Under the pieces are notes generated by a model. That model was not told the DNA's origin, did not search any database, and worked only from the letters and a program-made list of their open reading frames with translations. A DNA stretch of 46,941 bases. Source: CAYZUE01 sp964481825. Lineage in GTDB: Archaea; Hydrothermarchaeota; Hydrothermarchaeia; Hydrothermarchaeales; JALUUU01. The position numbers and the translations under genes were made by a program. Below, piece after piece: positions 32,977 to 41,703 of the stretch. Position 1 is the first letter of the stretch, and each line of letters begins with the position of its first letter. The DNA lies in contig CAYZUE010000004.1 of NCBI GenBank assembly GCA_964481825.1, positions 1 to 46,941 of the forward strand. The letters run 5' to 3'.

Positions 32977-33252
32977 TTAATCTAAATCATCCCTAAGTTC
33001 ATCAGGTAGCATATGAGGGATGTCATCAATAATAGGATACCAACGTTTACAGGCAATGCAAATAAGTACCTCCCCTTTAATTTTATCTAGTGAGTTGCCG
33101 CACTTTAAACAGCTATTATTTTTTTTTGATTGAGCGTAATAGCGGATGTCACATTTTTTACAGTTTAAAAAATTATCTGCTTGTTTATATTCAATATCTT
33201 TTTTACACATAGGACAAGCAAGAATTTCAAGAAGTTCACTACTTATTGGCAT
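32977..33252 (-). CDS. Trm112-like protein with an inserted extra zinc ribbon
   Basis: Trm112 proteins are small zinc-binding activators of methyltransferases acting on tRNA, rRNA and release factor. The ends match the family: LLEILACPMCKKDIEY (8-22) and CIACKRWYPIIDDIPHMLPD (65-84). Between them lies an insertion with CKKCDIRYY (31-39) and SCLKCGN (47-53), so the 91-residue protein has four CxxC pairs (13/16, 31/34, 48/51, 65/68) rather than the two I would expect in a minimal Trm112. A TATA-like element lies about 25 nt before the ATG at 33252. It lies downstream of, and on the same strand as, the B12 operon, but has its own promoter. Confidence 0.84.
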   Translation of the reverse strand: MPISSELLEILACPMCKKDIEYKQADNFLNCKKCDIRYYAQSKKNNSCLKCGNSLDKIKGEVLICIACKRWYPIIDDIPHMLPDELRDDLD

Positions 33253-33319
33253 TGTTTATCATTTAAAATTCTAATATAAATTATTTCCGCCCAAGAAATT
33301 TCAACTGTATGATATATAT

Positions 33320-33327
33320 AAAAAAAA
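33320..33327 (-). terminator. T-tract at the 3' end of the cobalamin operon
   Basis: Eight consecutive T on the minus strand, about 18 nt after the cobY stop. T-rich tracts are the main archaeal termination signal. No stem precedes it. Confidence 0.35.
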
Positions 33328-33344
33328 TTTGGATTATATTACTT

Positions 33345-33920
33345 CTATTTAACTCTATTTACGGCATTTAGTAAATCCTTTTTAGTGTTTATATTGTATG
33401 CAAGTCGATGATTTTTGGTAATGAGAATACGCTCAGGTCCATCCAATGATTTTGCATCAACCACATTAACCCCTGCAGGAACAAGATTATTTATAACCAT
33501 GGTTGGTTTAATACCAAGTTTTTCATAAATATCTAATGGAACCATTACAGCAAGAGCGGGCTCTTTTTGCCTTTCATATTGTTCAATTATGAAATCAATA
33601 TCCTCCGTCTTTAATAATGGTAAATCCGCTGTCACTACAAGTGTTTTCCCAAGTTTTAGAGTCCTAAGGGCATAAACCATGTCTTTTACATATCCTGTTC
33701 CTTTAGCGAAAATTGTATTCCATTTTTTCTTTAATATTCGATCTGTTTTTCTTGTCCAAGGACTAGTGACAACATAAATATTGTCAATTCCTTTAGAAGC
33801 ATTAAGAGCACGAAGAACGTGCTCAACAAGTGGGACTTCTCTGAATTTAGCAAGAGGCTTTTCCTTCTCAAAAAATCTTGTACCCTTACCACCTGCCATA
33901 ACTAAAGCATCTATTTTCAC
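33345..33920 (-). CDS. cobY: Adenosylcobinamide-phosphate guanylyltransferase, archaeal CobY
   Basis: Transfers GMP from GTP to adenosylcobinamide phosphate, replacing bacterial CobU in archaea. The 191-residue MobA-like protein starts (GTG) with IDALVMAGGKGTRF, followed by KPLAKFREVPLVEHVLRAL, VTSPWTRKTDRIL, TADLPLLKTEDIDF and VPAGVNVVDAK, which I recall as CobY-type. The start overlaps the cobS stop by 4 bp. It is the last gene of the long B12 operon. The stop is TAG, with TAA two codons later. Confidence 0.92.
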   Translation of the reverse strand: MKIDALVMAGGKGTRFFEKEKPLAKFREVPLVEHVLRALNASKGIDNIYVVTSPWTRKTDRILKKKWNTIFAKGTGYVKDMVYALRTLKLGKTLVVTADLPLLKTEDIDFIIEQYERQKEPALAVMVPLDIYEKLGIKPTMVINNLVPAGVNVVDAKSLDGPERILITKNHRLAYNINTKKDLLNAVNRVK

Positions 33921-34645
33921 AGCAAAATCACCAGAACAATCATCCTAGTTATTTCATTTGTTGCTCCAAGAATATCCCCAGTTATTCCACCAAGTAATCT
34001 ATTAGAAAATTTTGCCATAAAATATGAAAAGATAAATACGGTGATAATGATTAAGGGTGTTTTAATCATGGCCAAGGGACTGATGAGGAGTGTAAAAAGA
34101 ATGATTCCAAAAATTAGCCCTTTCTTATCTTTTTTAAATTCAATAATAAACTCACTACCCATACCTTTCCAAGCAGGTGCCCCAATAAAAGTTGTCACCA
34201 GCATGGAAGCCTTTGCTGAACATTCTGCAATAATTAAAACTGCAATTAAGTTATTATTTAAAGAAATGGATAAATATGTTAATAAAATAACAAATATTCC
34301 TAGCCCAAATGCCCCTGTGCCAATACTTGGAGTATGGATAACCTCTTTTTTGCGTAAAGTACTTCCTCGGATTAATAATGCATCTCCAAAATCAAGAAGT
34401 CCATCTAAATGATGAAATCCTGTAAGAGCCAACAAGGAGAGTAATCCAATAGCACTTGCAATACTCCAAGGTAAAAATAGAGAGGCGATTTGACCAAATA
34501 GACCAGCAATAAGGCCAATAACGACACCTACAATTGGAAATAACCATGCATTTTGAGCTATCTCCCTTAAACTATGAGATTCATTAAAAGGAATTATTGT
34601 AAGAAATCCAAATGCACTTTTTATCTGTCTCATCCAACCATCCAT
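33917..34645 (-). CDS. cobS: Cobalamin-5'-phosphate synthase
   Basis: Membrane enzyme joining AdoCbi-GDP with alpha-ribazole phosphate. The 242-residue polytopic protein has FGFLTIIPF at the start, the cytoplasmic acidic motif FHHLDGLLDFGDALLI (about 92-107), and KPXX-type GGITGDILGATNEI near the C-terminus. Six or more hydrophobic segments are visible. It overlaps cbiB by 16 bp upstream and cobY by 4 bp downstream. Confidence 0.95.
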   Translation of the reverse strand: MDGWMRQIKSAFGFLTIIPFNESHSLREIAQNAWLFPIVGVVIGLIAGLFGQIASLFLPWSIASAIGLLSLLALTGFHHLDGLLDFGDALLIRGSTLRKKEVIHTPSIGTGAFGLGIFVILLTYLSISLNNNLIAVLIIAECSAKASMLVTTFIGAPAWKGMGSEFIIEFKKDKKGLIFGIILFTLLISPLAMIKTPLIIITVFIFSYFMAKFSNRLLGGITGDILGATNEITRMIVLVILL

Positions 34646-35559
34646 AACAAAATACTTATTAATAAAATTGCGAGTATAGTAGATAAATTAACGAGTCTCA
34701 TTGCTCTATAAATATGCCTGACTTTAATACTCTCTTTATTTTCGCCAATACGGTAAAAACCTATTTTCTCTAGTTCTACATCTAAAGCGCCTGCAACAAC
34801 GGCTATTGTGTGTCCAGAATTAGGGCTTTGAGTTTTAAATTTATCTCGCTGGTAAACGGTAATTGCATTTTTCCAGTTATCTCTTAAGAAAAGAGAAGAA
34901 ACTATAAGCAAAACAGCACCTATTCTAGCAGGAATATAGTTAAGGACATCGTCCATACGTGCAGAGAAGAAACCAAGATGGTTTATGCCTTGTTTTTTAT
35001 ATCCTACCATAGAATCTAAAGTGTTTGTAACCCGATACAATGTTGCTGCAGCTAAACCATATGGTAAGCCAAATGCTAAACCAAAAATAGTAAAATAAAA
35101 TAAAGGTGCTAGAATCCCATCAACAATACTCTCGCCTATTGATTCAACTGTGGCTGAAGCAACATGCTTATTATTTAAAGATGAAGTCTCCCTACCAACT
35201 AATGAAACTACTTCTTTCCTAGCAGCTTCAAGGTCACCTATATTTAAAAGATCTGCAACTGGACGAGCGTGATCCCATAACCCTCTCCAGCTGAGCTGAA
35301 GCTTTAACACTACGCTTCCAAATAACAGATTTAAAGGAAATGACCCTATATTTGAGATTACGAATATTAGAGTTACTACTGGAACTACGACAATAAAATA
35401 AAATAAAATTCCCTGAAATTTATTGTTACTGAACCTTTTCATAAAGAATTCAATAATCTTGCCTAAGTAAGCTATTGGATGAAAAGTATTTGAGGGCTCA
35501 CCGAAAACTCTGTCTAAAATTACTGCTATTAATAAAACTACCAGGAGTTCATTTACCAT
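34630..35559 (-). CDS. cbiB: Cobinamide-phosphate synthase
   Basis: Attaches aminopropanol phosphate to adenosylcobyric acid; an integral membrane protein of 309 residues. Family motifs are ILDRVFGEPSNTFHPIAYLG, VGRETSSLNNKHVASATVES, APLFYFTIFGLAFG, and YRVTNTLDSMVGYKKQGINH followed by LGFFSARMDDVLNYIPARI. It starts directly after the cbiP stop and overlaps cobS. The aminopropanol phosphate would come from the CobD-like enzyme two genes upstream. Confidence 0.95.
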   Translation of the reverse strand: MVNELLVVLLIAVILDRVFGEPSNTFHPIAYLGKIIEFFMKRFSNNKFQGILFYFIVVVPVVTLIFVISNIGSFPLNLLFGSVVLKLQLSWRGLWDHARPVADLLNIGDLEAARKEVVSLVGRETSSLNNKHVASATVESIGESIVDGILAPLFYFTIFGLAFGLPYGLAAATLYRVTNTLDSMVGYKKQGINHLGFFSARMDDVLNYIPARIGAVLLIVSSLFLRDNWKNAITVYQRDKFKTQSPNSGHTIAVVAGALDVELEKIGFYRIGENKESIKVRHIYRAMRLVNLSTILAILLISILLWMVG

Positions 35560-37032
35560 TTATAACCCCATAATTTTATAAACTTGCTTTAAATCAAGAT
35601 TCTGCTTTACAATCTCCGCTGCTTTTCCTAGACTTTCAGACCAAATCTCAGTTGTGTCAGATATTCCTTCAGAATTGTTAGAGAGAGCTATCCTTAGAGG
35701 TGGAAGATCGAAAATACCATGGAGATAAGTACCAAAAACATCACCATTTTTATTTATAGCTCCATCCTGACTATCTTTTAGTTGGATAAAAGATTCAGCA
35801 TCTTTACCTAGTGTTGTATTACCCATATGAATTTCATATCCTTTTACCGTGGATCCCTTGACCTTATTGAAAATTCCTTTGTTTGATATTATCTTCCCTT
35901 CAACCCTCCGTGTAGTTTTAGAGTATTCCTCAAAGGTTGTTTCAATATCTAAAAGTCCTAAACCTTTGACTTTTCCTTTTACTCCTTTTTCAACCCCACT
36001 CTCATCGATTATATGGTTCCCTAACATTTGATATCCCCCACATAAACCAATAATTTTTGATTGGCCTTGGAGACCTTTGATTTTATCAGAAAAGCCCTTA
36101 TTATTTAACCAATCCAAATCCTGAAAAGTATTTTTTGATCCAGGTAAAATAATAATATCAGGACTTCCAAGTTTTTCGGGGACATCTATGTACCGTACCT
36201 GAGCTCCATCATATATAAAAGGGTCTAAATCAGTGAAATTTGAAATCCGAGGGAACTTTAATACAGCAATATCAATGCTACCAGCTTTTTCTTCCATATC
36301 ATTTAAAGAAACAGAATCTTCAAATGGTAACTTCAAATCATGAATATAAGGTATTACTCCAATAACCGGCTTATAAGTAAGTTTTTCAATTTCTCTTAAT
36401 CCTGGTTCAAGAATACCTAAATCGCCTCGAAATTTGTTTATTATAACTCCTTTAAGTCGATTTTGATGTTCTTCCCTGAGTAAAGAATAAGTACCATAAA
36501 TACTTGCAAAAACACCCCCTCGATCAATATCGGCTACAAGTATAACTGGAGCTTCAGCAAGGTCGGCAATTCGCATATTTGCAATGTCCCTATCATATAG
36601 ATTTATTTCAGCTGGACTTCCGGCTCCTTCAATTATTATCATTTCATATTCTTTAGATAAGGCTTCATAGGCTCTTTTAACAGATTTCATCCCCTTACTC
36701 ATGGCAAAATCTCGATAATATTTACCAGCTTCCATATCAGCAAAGGGTTTACCGTTTAAAATCACCTGGGCTTTGCTCTCCCCCATAGGTTTTACTAAAA
36801 CAGGATTCATATTCACTTCAGGCTCGATACCTGAAGCTAGGGCTTGCAAGGCTTGAGCACGAGATATTTCCAATCCATCAGGGGTTACATAAGAATTAAG
36901 AGACGTATTTTGTGACTTAAATGGGGCAACCTTGTACCCTGCATCGCGAAAAATTCTACAAAGCACAGCTACCATAAATGTCTTACCTGCGTAAGATGTT
37001 GTTCCTTGAATCATAAGCGATTTAGTTTTCAT
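35560..37032 (-). CDS. cbiP: Adenosylcobyric acid synthase (glutamine-hydrolysing)
   Basis: Amidates the b, d, e and g side chains of adenosylcobyrinate a,c-diamide. The 490-residue protein has an N-terminal dethiobiotin-synthetase-like ATPase domain (MIQGTTSYAGKTFMVAVLCR, FKSQNTSLNSYVTPDG, NPVLVKPMG, IIEGAGSPAEINL) and a C-terminal type I glutaminase domain with LCGGYQMLG and the final YLHGIFD. The length is normal. It overlaps the Cys-rich gene by 4 bp upstream and abuts cbiB downstream. Note that cbiA, the related a,c-diamide synthase, is not in the window. Confidence 0.96.
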   Translation of the reverse strand: MKTKSLMIQGTTSYAGKTFMVAVLCRIFRDAGYKVAPFKSQNTSLNSYVTPDGLEISRAQALQALASGIEPEVNMNPVLVKPMGESKAQVILNGKPFADMEAGKYYRDFAMSKGMKSVKRAYEALSKEYEMIIIEGAGSPAEINLYDRDIANMRIADLAEAPVILVADIDRGGVFASIYGTYSLLREEHQNRLKGVIINKFRGDLGILEPGLREIEKLTYKPVIGVIPYIHDLKLPFEDSVSLNDMEEKAGSIDIAVLKFPRISNFTDLDPFIYDGAQVRYIDVPEKLGSPDIIILPGSKNTFQDLDWLNNKGFSDKIKGLQGQSKIIGLCGGYQMLGNHIIDESGVEKGVKGKVKGLGLLDIETTFEEYSKTTRRVEGKIISNKGIFNKVKGSTVKGYEIHMGNTTLGKDAESFIQLKDSQDGAINKNGDVFGTYLHGIFDLPPLRIALSNNSEGISDTTEIWSESLGKAAEIVKQNLDLKQVYKIMGL

Positions 37033-37343
37033 TGATCCTCCAGAATATAAGACCGGAAGCGGATTAATTCTTTCCGATTAAGCATTTTTTCACTTAGTTT
37101 TTCAAAAATAATATTTGCAACTTGGGGATCGTGATTCCATCTACAATCCATACAGCTCCAAACCTCTTTTCCTGTCCTTGAACTAATTTTCTGCCTACCT
37201 CCTGTTAAAGAATCTAGACATGGATAAAATAAACAAAAACACCAAGTACAATCTTGCCCATCAAAATGGCAAGGATAATATTTACAGTCAATATCTGGGC
37301 CTAAACCTCTCTCAAGAGATTTTTTTATGGAATTACTACTCAT
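37029..37343 (-). CDS. Cysteine-rich small-domain protein, split-off CobD partner
   Basis: A 104-residue protein with IDCKYYPCHFDGQDCTWCFC and LFYPC (about 18-42) and CMDCRWNHDPQV (about 68-79). The same Cys pattern is in the protein at 9002-9268. In Methanosarcina mazei, as I recall, CobD carries a comparable C-terminal Cys-rich domain that holds a metal centre and supports its L-threonine kinase activity. Here the domain is separate but begins inside the end of cobD (8-bp overlap, different frame), so it probably works with CobD in making L-threonine phosphate or aminopropanol phosphate. No separate Thr kinase gene (pduX type) is in the window. Confidence 0.85.
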   Translation of the reverse strand: MSSNSIKKSLERGLGPDIDCKYYPCHFDGQDCTWCFCLFYPCLDSLTGGRQKISSRTGKEVWSCMDCRWNHDPQVANIIFEKLSEKMLNRKELIRFRSYILEDQ

Positions 37344-38397
37344 CCAGCTCCTCCATTATACTACGGAGTTCATTGATTAATATTAAGTTGTCTTCTCGAA
37401 GCTTTACCGCTACTCTAATGTAATCTAATCCAAGCACTCGAAACGAACTACAGTCTCTAATTAGAATATTTTTATCTAGAAGCTTATTTTTTAAATCGAC
37501 AGAACTGATTTTTCCCTCCAAATTTATTAGAAAAAAATTAGTATCTGATTTAATCGTTCTTAATCCCACTTTCTTAATATTATTAAGAAGATATTTTCTC
37601 TCTTTTATTAAGAATCTCGTTGAACTTTTAGCAAAGTCATCATCAGTGAGCGATTCAATCCCAGCGATTTGAGCCAGGGAATTTACGTTCCATGGAATTC
37701 TAAGTTCCTCTAATAATTTTATCATATTAAAATTACTTATCCCGTATCCTAATCTTAAACCAGGTAAAGTGTAATACTTTGTAAGCGAACGTGAAACTAA
37801 AAGATTATTAAATTTAAGAATTTCGTCAAATCCTGTTTCAATGGAAAAATCTATATACGCCTCATCTAAAAGGACAAGAATCTCTTTTTCAAATGCAAAT
37901 TCGAGTATACGCCTTAAATCTCTCTTTTTTAATTTTTGACCGGTTGGATTGTTTGGATCACATAAGATTAACGCTTTAGGATTACTTTCGAGTCCTGCGA
38001 TAACATCTTTTACATTATAGTATACATCTCTCCCCGGAGTTACAAAAGTAATCTTACCACCTCGCAACAAAATCTGATATTCATACTCTGAATAAGTGGG
38101 AGAAAGTAAAACAACTTGGTCTCCTGCTTGAACAAATGCTTCGATGAAACTCTTGATTATTTCAGTAGAACCATTTCCTAGGATTATATTATTTTCATCC
38201 ACCCCTTCATTTTTTGAAAGAATGCTTTTTAATTCTCCACATGAATCGTCTGGATAATGGGAAATTCTCCACAAATTTTCCTTTAAAGCTTTAATAGTTT
38301 TTTTTGACGGACCCAATGGATTAGTATTTGAACTAAAATCGATAACAGGATAATATTTCCAGAGGTCACCACCATGGATTGCTTTTTTTACCTTCAA
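37336..38397 (-). CDS. cobD: L-threonine-O-3-phosphate decarboxylase (CobD-like aminotransferase fold)
   Basis: PLP enzyme giving (R)-1-amino-2-propanol phosphate for the corrinoid side chain. The 353-residue protein starts with the CobD-type AIHGGDLWKYYPVIDFSSNT and NPLGPSKKTI, then NIILGNGSTEIIKSFIEAF, LILCDPNNPTGQ, VLLDEAYIDF and the PLP Lys in VSRSLTKYYTLPGLRLGYG. HisC is the close relative, but the HGGD N-terminus and the cbi/cob setting favour CobD. It lacks the Cys-rich C-terminal extension of methanosarcinal CobD; that piece is the next gene. The stop is TAG followed at once by TAA. Confidence 0.92.
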   Translation of the reverse strand: MKVKKAIHGGDLWKYYPVIDFSSNTNPLGPSKKTIKALKENLWRISHYPDDSCGELKSILSKNEGVDENNIILGNGSTEIIKSFIEAFVQAGDQVVLLSPTYSEYEYQILLRGGKITFVTPGRDVYYNVKDVIAGLESNPKALILCDPNNPTGQKLKKRDLRRILEFAFEKEILVLLDEAYIDFSIETGFDEILKFNNLLVSRSLTKYYTLPGLRLGYGISNFNMIKLLEELRIPWNVNSLAQIAGIESLTDDDFAKSSTRFLIKERKYLLNNIKKVGLRTIKSDTNFFLINLEGKISSVDLKNKLLDKNILIRDCSSFRVLGLDYIRVAVKLREDNLILINELRSIMEELDE

Positions 38398-39158
38398 TTC
38401 TCATTCTCCAACCATGTAATAACATCGACATATTCCCTTACAACATAAGGATACTCCAATTTCGGCCGAGTTATAATAACAGTGGGTATTTTAAGGGATA
38501 ATGCAGCTTTAATTTTTACATCCTCCCCACCTGTGGCCCCACTCTCCTTGGTAACCATTACATCGGCATTATATTCCCTGAGAAGTGCTTTATTAAGTTC
38601 AACATCTCCAGCACCTTGCAGGGCTACTATATCTTTTGGATCCAATCCAAGTGAACTACATTTATCAATGGCTTCACAAGTAGGTAGAACCTTAACTATT
38701 ATTCGTTTTTTTTCTTTTTTAACAGCTTCAACAAAAGGTTTCAACTGATTACTTCCAATGGTAGAAAATATTACTTCACCGAGAGCCACTGATTTAACAG
38801 CTCCTTCTTCAAAACTATCGAACTGATGGAGGAAATTACTTTCAGGTAATTTTTCGTTTTTTCTCTCGTATCTCAAATAATTGATTCCTGCTTTTTTTGA
38901 TGCAAATATAGCGTTTTTACTGGCCTCTTGAGCAAAAGGATGGGTAGCATCAATAACCGCGTTAATTTTACGCTCATTTAATAAGGTAAACATAGCATCT
39001 CTATCAAGTTTTCCCTCGATGGTTTCGCTAGCTCCTGCCTCTCTCGCCAATTTTGATCCGTATGATGTTGTGGTTGTAACTAAAACCTTATGTCCTTTTT
39101 TCCTGAGCAACTTAATTATTTCGCTACCGTCTCTTGTTCCTGAAAGAACCAAAATCAT
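38394..39158 (-). CDS. cbiJ: Cobalt-precorrin-6A reductase
   Basis: NAD(P)H-dependent reduction of the corrin macrocycle in the anaerobic pathway. The 254-residue protein has LVLSGTRDGSEIIKLLRKKG at the start, INAVIDATHPFAQEASKNA, NYLRYERK, VFSTIGSNQLKPF-type (EVIFSTIGSNQL), ALQGAGDVELNKALL and VTKESGATGGEDVKIKAAL, all typical of CbiJ/CobK. It overlaps cbiGH and cobD by 4 bp on either side. Confidence 0.94.
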   Translation of the reverse strand: MILVLSGTRDGSEIIKLLRKKGHKVLVTTTTSYGSKLAREAGASETIEGKLDRDAMFTLLNERKINAVIDATHPFAQEASKNAIFASKKAGINYLRYERKNEKLPESNFLHQFDSFEEGAVKSVALGEVIFSTIGSNQLKPFVEAVKKEKKRIIVKVLPTCEAIDKCSSLGLDPKDIVALQGAGDVELNKALLREYNADVMVTKESGATGGEDVKIKAALSLKIPTVIITRPKLEYPYVVREYVDVITWLENEN

Positions 39159-40960
39159 TTCATATCCTTAAAATATTTCCCTTTATACCCACGGGGAGTA
39201 ACTATCCATGAGTTATATATAAAACTTTCAGAATTTCCAATAATAACCGTTGAATGCATATCCACCTCGTGTTCGAGTAGCTCCCCCAAAGTTGTTATAA
39301 TTACGCTCTCTTCTTCTCTCATTGCATCCCTAATAATGCCGGTGGGAGTTGTTGAACTTCGATATTTTTTTATTATGTCAACGGCTCTGTCAAGGTGAGT
39401 CCTTCTACCCCGGCTCCTTGGATTATACAGGACAATACAAAAATCAGCTTTTGCAGCATTTTCCAGACGCTCTACTATAACTTCCCATGGAGTTAAGAGA
39501 TCACTTAAACTCAAAACTGCAAAATCATGTCCAATAGGGGCTCCTAGCAAAGCAGAGGCTGAATTGGCAGCTGTAATACCTGGAACAATCTCAATATCCG
39601 GATTAACATTTGTCTCTTTTGCACATTCTAAAACAACACTCGCCATTGCATAAACCCCGGGGTCCCCACTACTTACAACCGAAACAATACTCCCTTCATT
39701 TGCCTTATCAAGAGCTATTTTTGATCTTTTAACCTCACCACCCATTCCTTTTGCGAATACCTCTTTACCTGTAATATCCGGTATAAATGGCAAATATCCT
39801 TTATAACTAACGATAACATCTGATTGATCTAAAGCTTGTACTGCCTTTGGTGTAAGATGATCTTTACCTCCTGGACCAAGACCAACTATGTAAATTTTAC
39901 CTTTTTTTGATTTCATAGTATCCACATCTCCTACATTTTCATTTTCTTCTGCAACTGCAAGAGTAATACCTTGCAATTTAGTTTTATTTAATATCAATGA
40001 AGGCATATTCCCGGCTAATACCGCACATGGTTCACATACAGCCCCTACTCCTATCTTTTCTTTTACATATGCAGAGGACTTGTAATTATCTTCAACTTCA
40101 CTGATTGCTGCAATACTAATATCAATAAGTGGCACATTTAACGATTTAGCTAAATCTTTGAATCCTTTTTCTTTGGCTCGAAAATCGATGGTTGCCAATG
40201 CTTTTATACTCTTAATACTGAACTTGCCGATTTTTAATCCCTTCTTAATGGCTTCAAGTAAACGGTCTTTATTCAAATTCTTTCGAGCTCCAATACCTAA
40301 AATAAGATTCTTAGGCCTAAGAAATACAGCTGGACCATCCAGCTTTATGAGTTTATTTGTGATAACTATTTTAGGATCCTTACTTTCCTCCAATGCTGCC
40401 CATGGTTTCAAATTTAAATCTGGAAGATTTAGATTAAAGTCTATCTCAGAAAAAAGGTCGACTTTGTTATCATTAGCGATAGCAGCATTAACTTCTTTTA
40501 GATATCGATAGTCTTCAATAACTAAATTTAATTTTTTAGCTATCGTCTCAACAGGAACCTTTCCTTGAACTTCTGTAGAAGTTGTTATAACAGCATCCGC
40601 ACCTATTCTTGAAGCTATATCCCGTGCAAGTTCATTAGCACCATGATGTCCTGAAAGTAAGCTAATAACATGTTTAGCCATCTCATCAACAACAACAACC
40701 GTAGGGTCAACCTCTTTCCCTTTAAGATGTTTAGCTACCGATCGCAGAGCAACACCAGTTGCTGTAACAAAAATTAGAGATTCAAAATTTTTAAACAATT
40801 TACCTACGAATTTTCCTAAGGGGAATATAAGTTCTACGTCTTCTTTAGAAATGTATTCTTTTTTCCCAAAAATTGTAACATCGTGCTCGCTTAATGCGTT
40901 TTGTATTTGATATCCGGTGGCTACCCCCCCTTTAGTTACAGATATAATTGCTATTTTCAT
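39155..40960 (-). CDS. cbiGH: CbiG-CbiH fusion: cobalt-precorrin-5A hydrolase and cobalt-precorrin-3B C17-methyltransferase
   Basis: Two consecutive anaerobic-pathway steps in one 601-residue chain. Residues 1-340 are CbiG: IAIISVTKGGVATGYQI, FVTATGVALRSVAKHL, DPTVVVVDEMAKHVISLLSG and HHGANELA, then LILGIGARKNLNKDRL and AVCEPCAVLAG. After a linker (about 340-355) comes CbiH: KIYIVGLGPGGKDHLTPKA, VVSSGDPGVYAMASVVLE, VPGITAANSASALLGAPIGH and VLYNPRSRGRRTHL. Ring contraction (CbiH) and deacylation (CbiG) are successive chemistries, so the fusion could favour transfer of the unstable intermediate. No frame break was seen at the junction. Confidence 0.95.
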   Translation of the reverse strand: MKIAIISVTKGGVATGYQIQNALSEHDVTIFGKKEYISKEDVELIFPLGKFVGKLFKNFESLIFVTATGVALRSVAKHLKGKEVDPTVVVVDEMAKHVISLLSGHHGANELARDIASRIGADAVITTSTEVQGKVPVETIAKKLNLVIEDYRYLKEVNAAIANDNKVDLFSEIDFNLNLPDLNLKPWAALEESKDPKIVITNKLIKLDGPAVFLRPKNLILGIGARKNLNKDRLLEAIKKGLKIGKFSIKSIKALATIDFRAKEKGFKDLAKSLNVPLIDISIAAISEVEDNYKSSAYVKEKIGVGAVCEPCAVLAGNMPSLILNKTKLQGITLAVAEENENVGDVDTMKSKKGKIYIVGLGPGGKDHLTPKAVQALDQSDVIVSYKGYLPFIPDITGKEVFAKGMGGEVKRSKIALDKANEGSIVSVVSSGDPGVYAMASVVLECAKETNVNPDIEIVPGITAANSASALLGAPIGHDFAVLSLSDLLTPWEVIVERLENAAKADFCIVLYNPRSRGRRTHLDRAVDIIKKYRSSTTPTGIIRDAMREEESVIITTLGELLEHEVDMHSTVIIGNSESFIYNSWIVTPRGYKGKYFKDMK

Positions 40961-41703
40961 TTTATTTTCCTATATCCATGCTCAAATTCAGAGTTATAAA
41001 GCTTAGATTCTGTATTACTAGAAATTAGAAAATCACCTACAAGGATTAAAGCAGTTTTTTTTATGTCCTTAGATTTATCTACAATATTAGAAAGGGTACC
41101 TCTAATCACCATCTCATCATCCCAAGAAGCCTTATAAATAATAACTACGGGAGAATCAGGACCGTAACTACTCAATAGCTGATTAACAACATCTTTTATT
41201 TTATGAACACTCAAGAATATGCACATACTTGCTTTATGCTTAGCTAAATCCTCCAATTTTTCTTTTTCTGGCACCTTCGTTCGACCAGTTATTCTAGTGA
41301 GTATTACTGATTGAACTACTTCAGGAACTGTGTACTCAATACCTAAGCTAGCTGCTGCTGCTTGAAAGGAACTAACTCCAGGGATAACTTTATACTCGAT
41401 ATTTCGTTTTTCTAAGATTTTAATCTGTTCAGCTATTGCACCATACAAACTTGGATCCCCACTATGGAGCCTAGCTACTGTTTTGTTATTTTCACAAGCT
41501 TTAATAATGATGTCCATTATTTCTTCAAGTGTCATACCAGCACTATCAAACAGTTTAGATGATTTTTTACAACCGTTTAATATCTCAGTATTAATTAAAG
41601 ACCCAGCATAGATTACAACATCTACTTTCTCTAAAATCTTTTTTCCTTTGACAGTTATTAAATCGATATCTCCAGGACCTGCACCAATAAAATAAACTTG
41701 CAT
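40957..41703 (-). CDS. cbiF: Cobalt-precorrin-4 C11-methyltransferase
   Basis: SAM-dependent tetrapyrrole methyltransferase of 248 residues. It starts MQVYFIGAGPGDIDLITVKG, then VVIYAGSLINTEIL, ARLHSGDPSLYGAIAEQI, VIPGVSSFQAAAASLGIEYT, and the CbiF/CobM-specific PEVVQSVILTRITGRTKVPE. Those last residues distinguish it from SUMT and CbiL. The start codon shares bases with the cbiL stop, and it overlaps cbiGH by 4 bp. Confidence 0.96.
   Translation of the reverse strand: MQVYFIGAGPGDIDLITVKGKKILEKVDVVIYAGSLINTEILNGCKKSSKLFDSAGMTLEEIMDIIIKACENNKTVARLHSGDPSLYGAIAEQIKILEKRNIEYKVIPGVSSFQAAAASLGIEYTVPEVVQSVILTRITGRTKVPEKEKLEDLAKHKASMCIFLSVHKIKDVVNQLLSSYGPDSPVVIIYKASWDDEMVIRGTLSNIVDKSKDIKKTALILVGDFLISSNTESKLYNSEFEHGYRKIK

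Noticed and set aside
39155..40960. CbiG-CbiH as an assembly artefact or frameshifted pair
   Set aside because: One continuous frame with a plausible linker and complete domains on both sides, so it is a genuine fusion.
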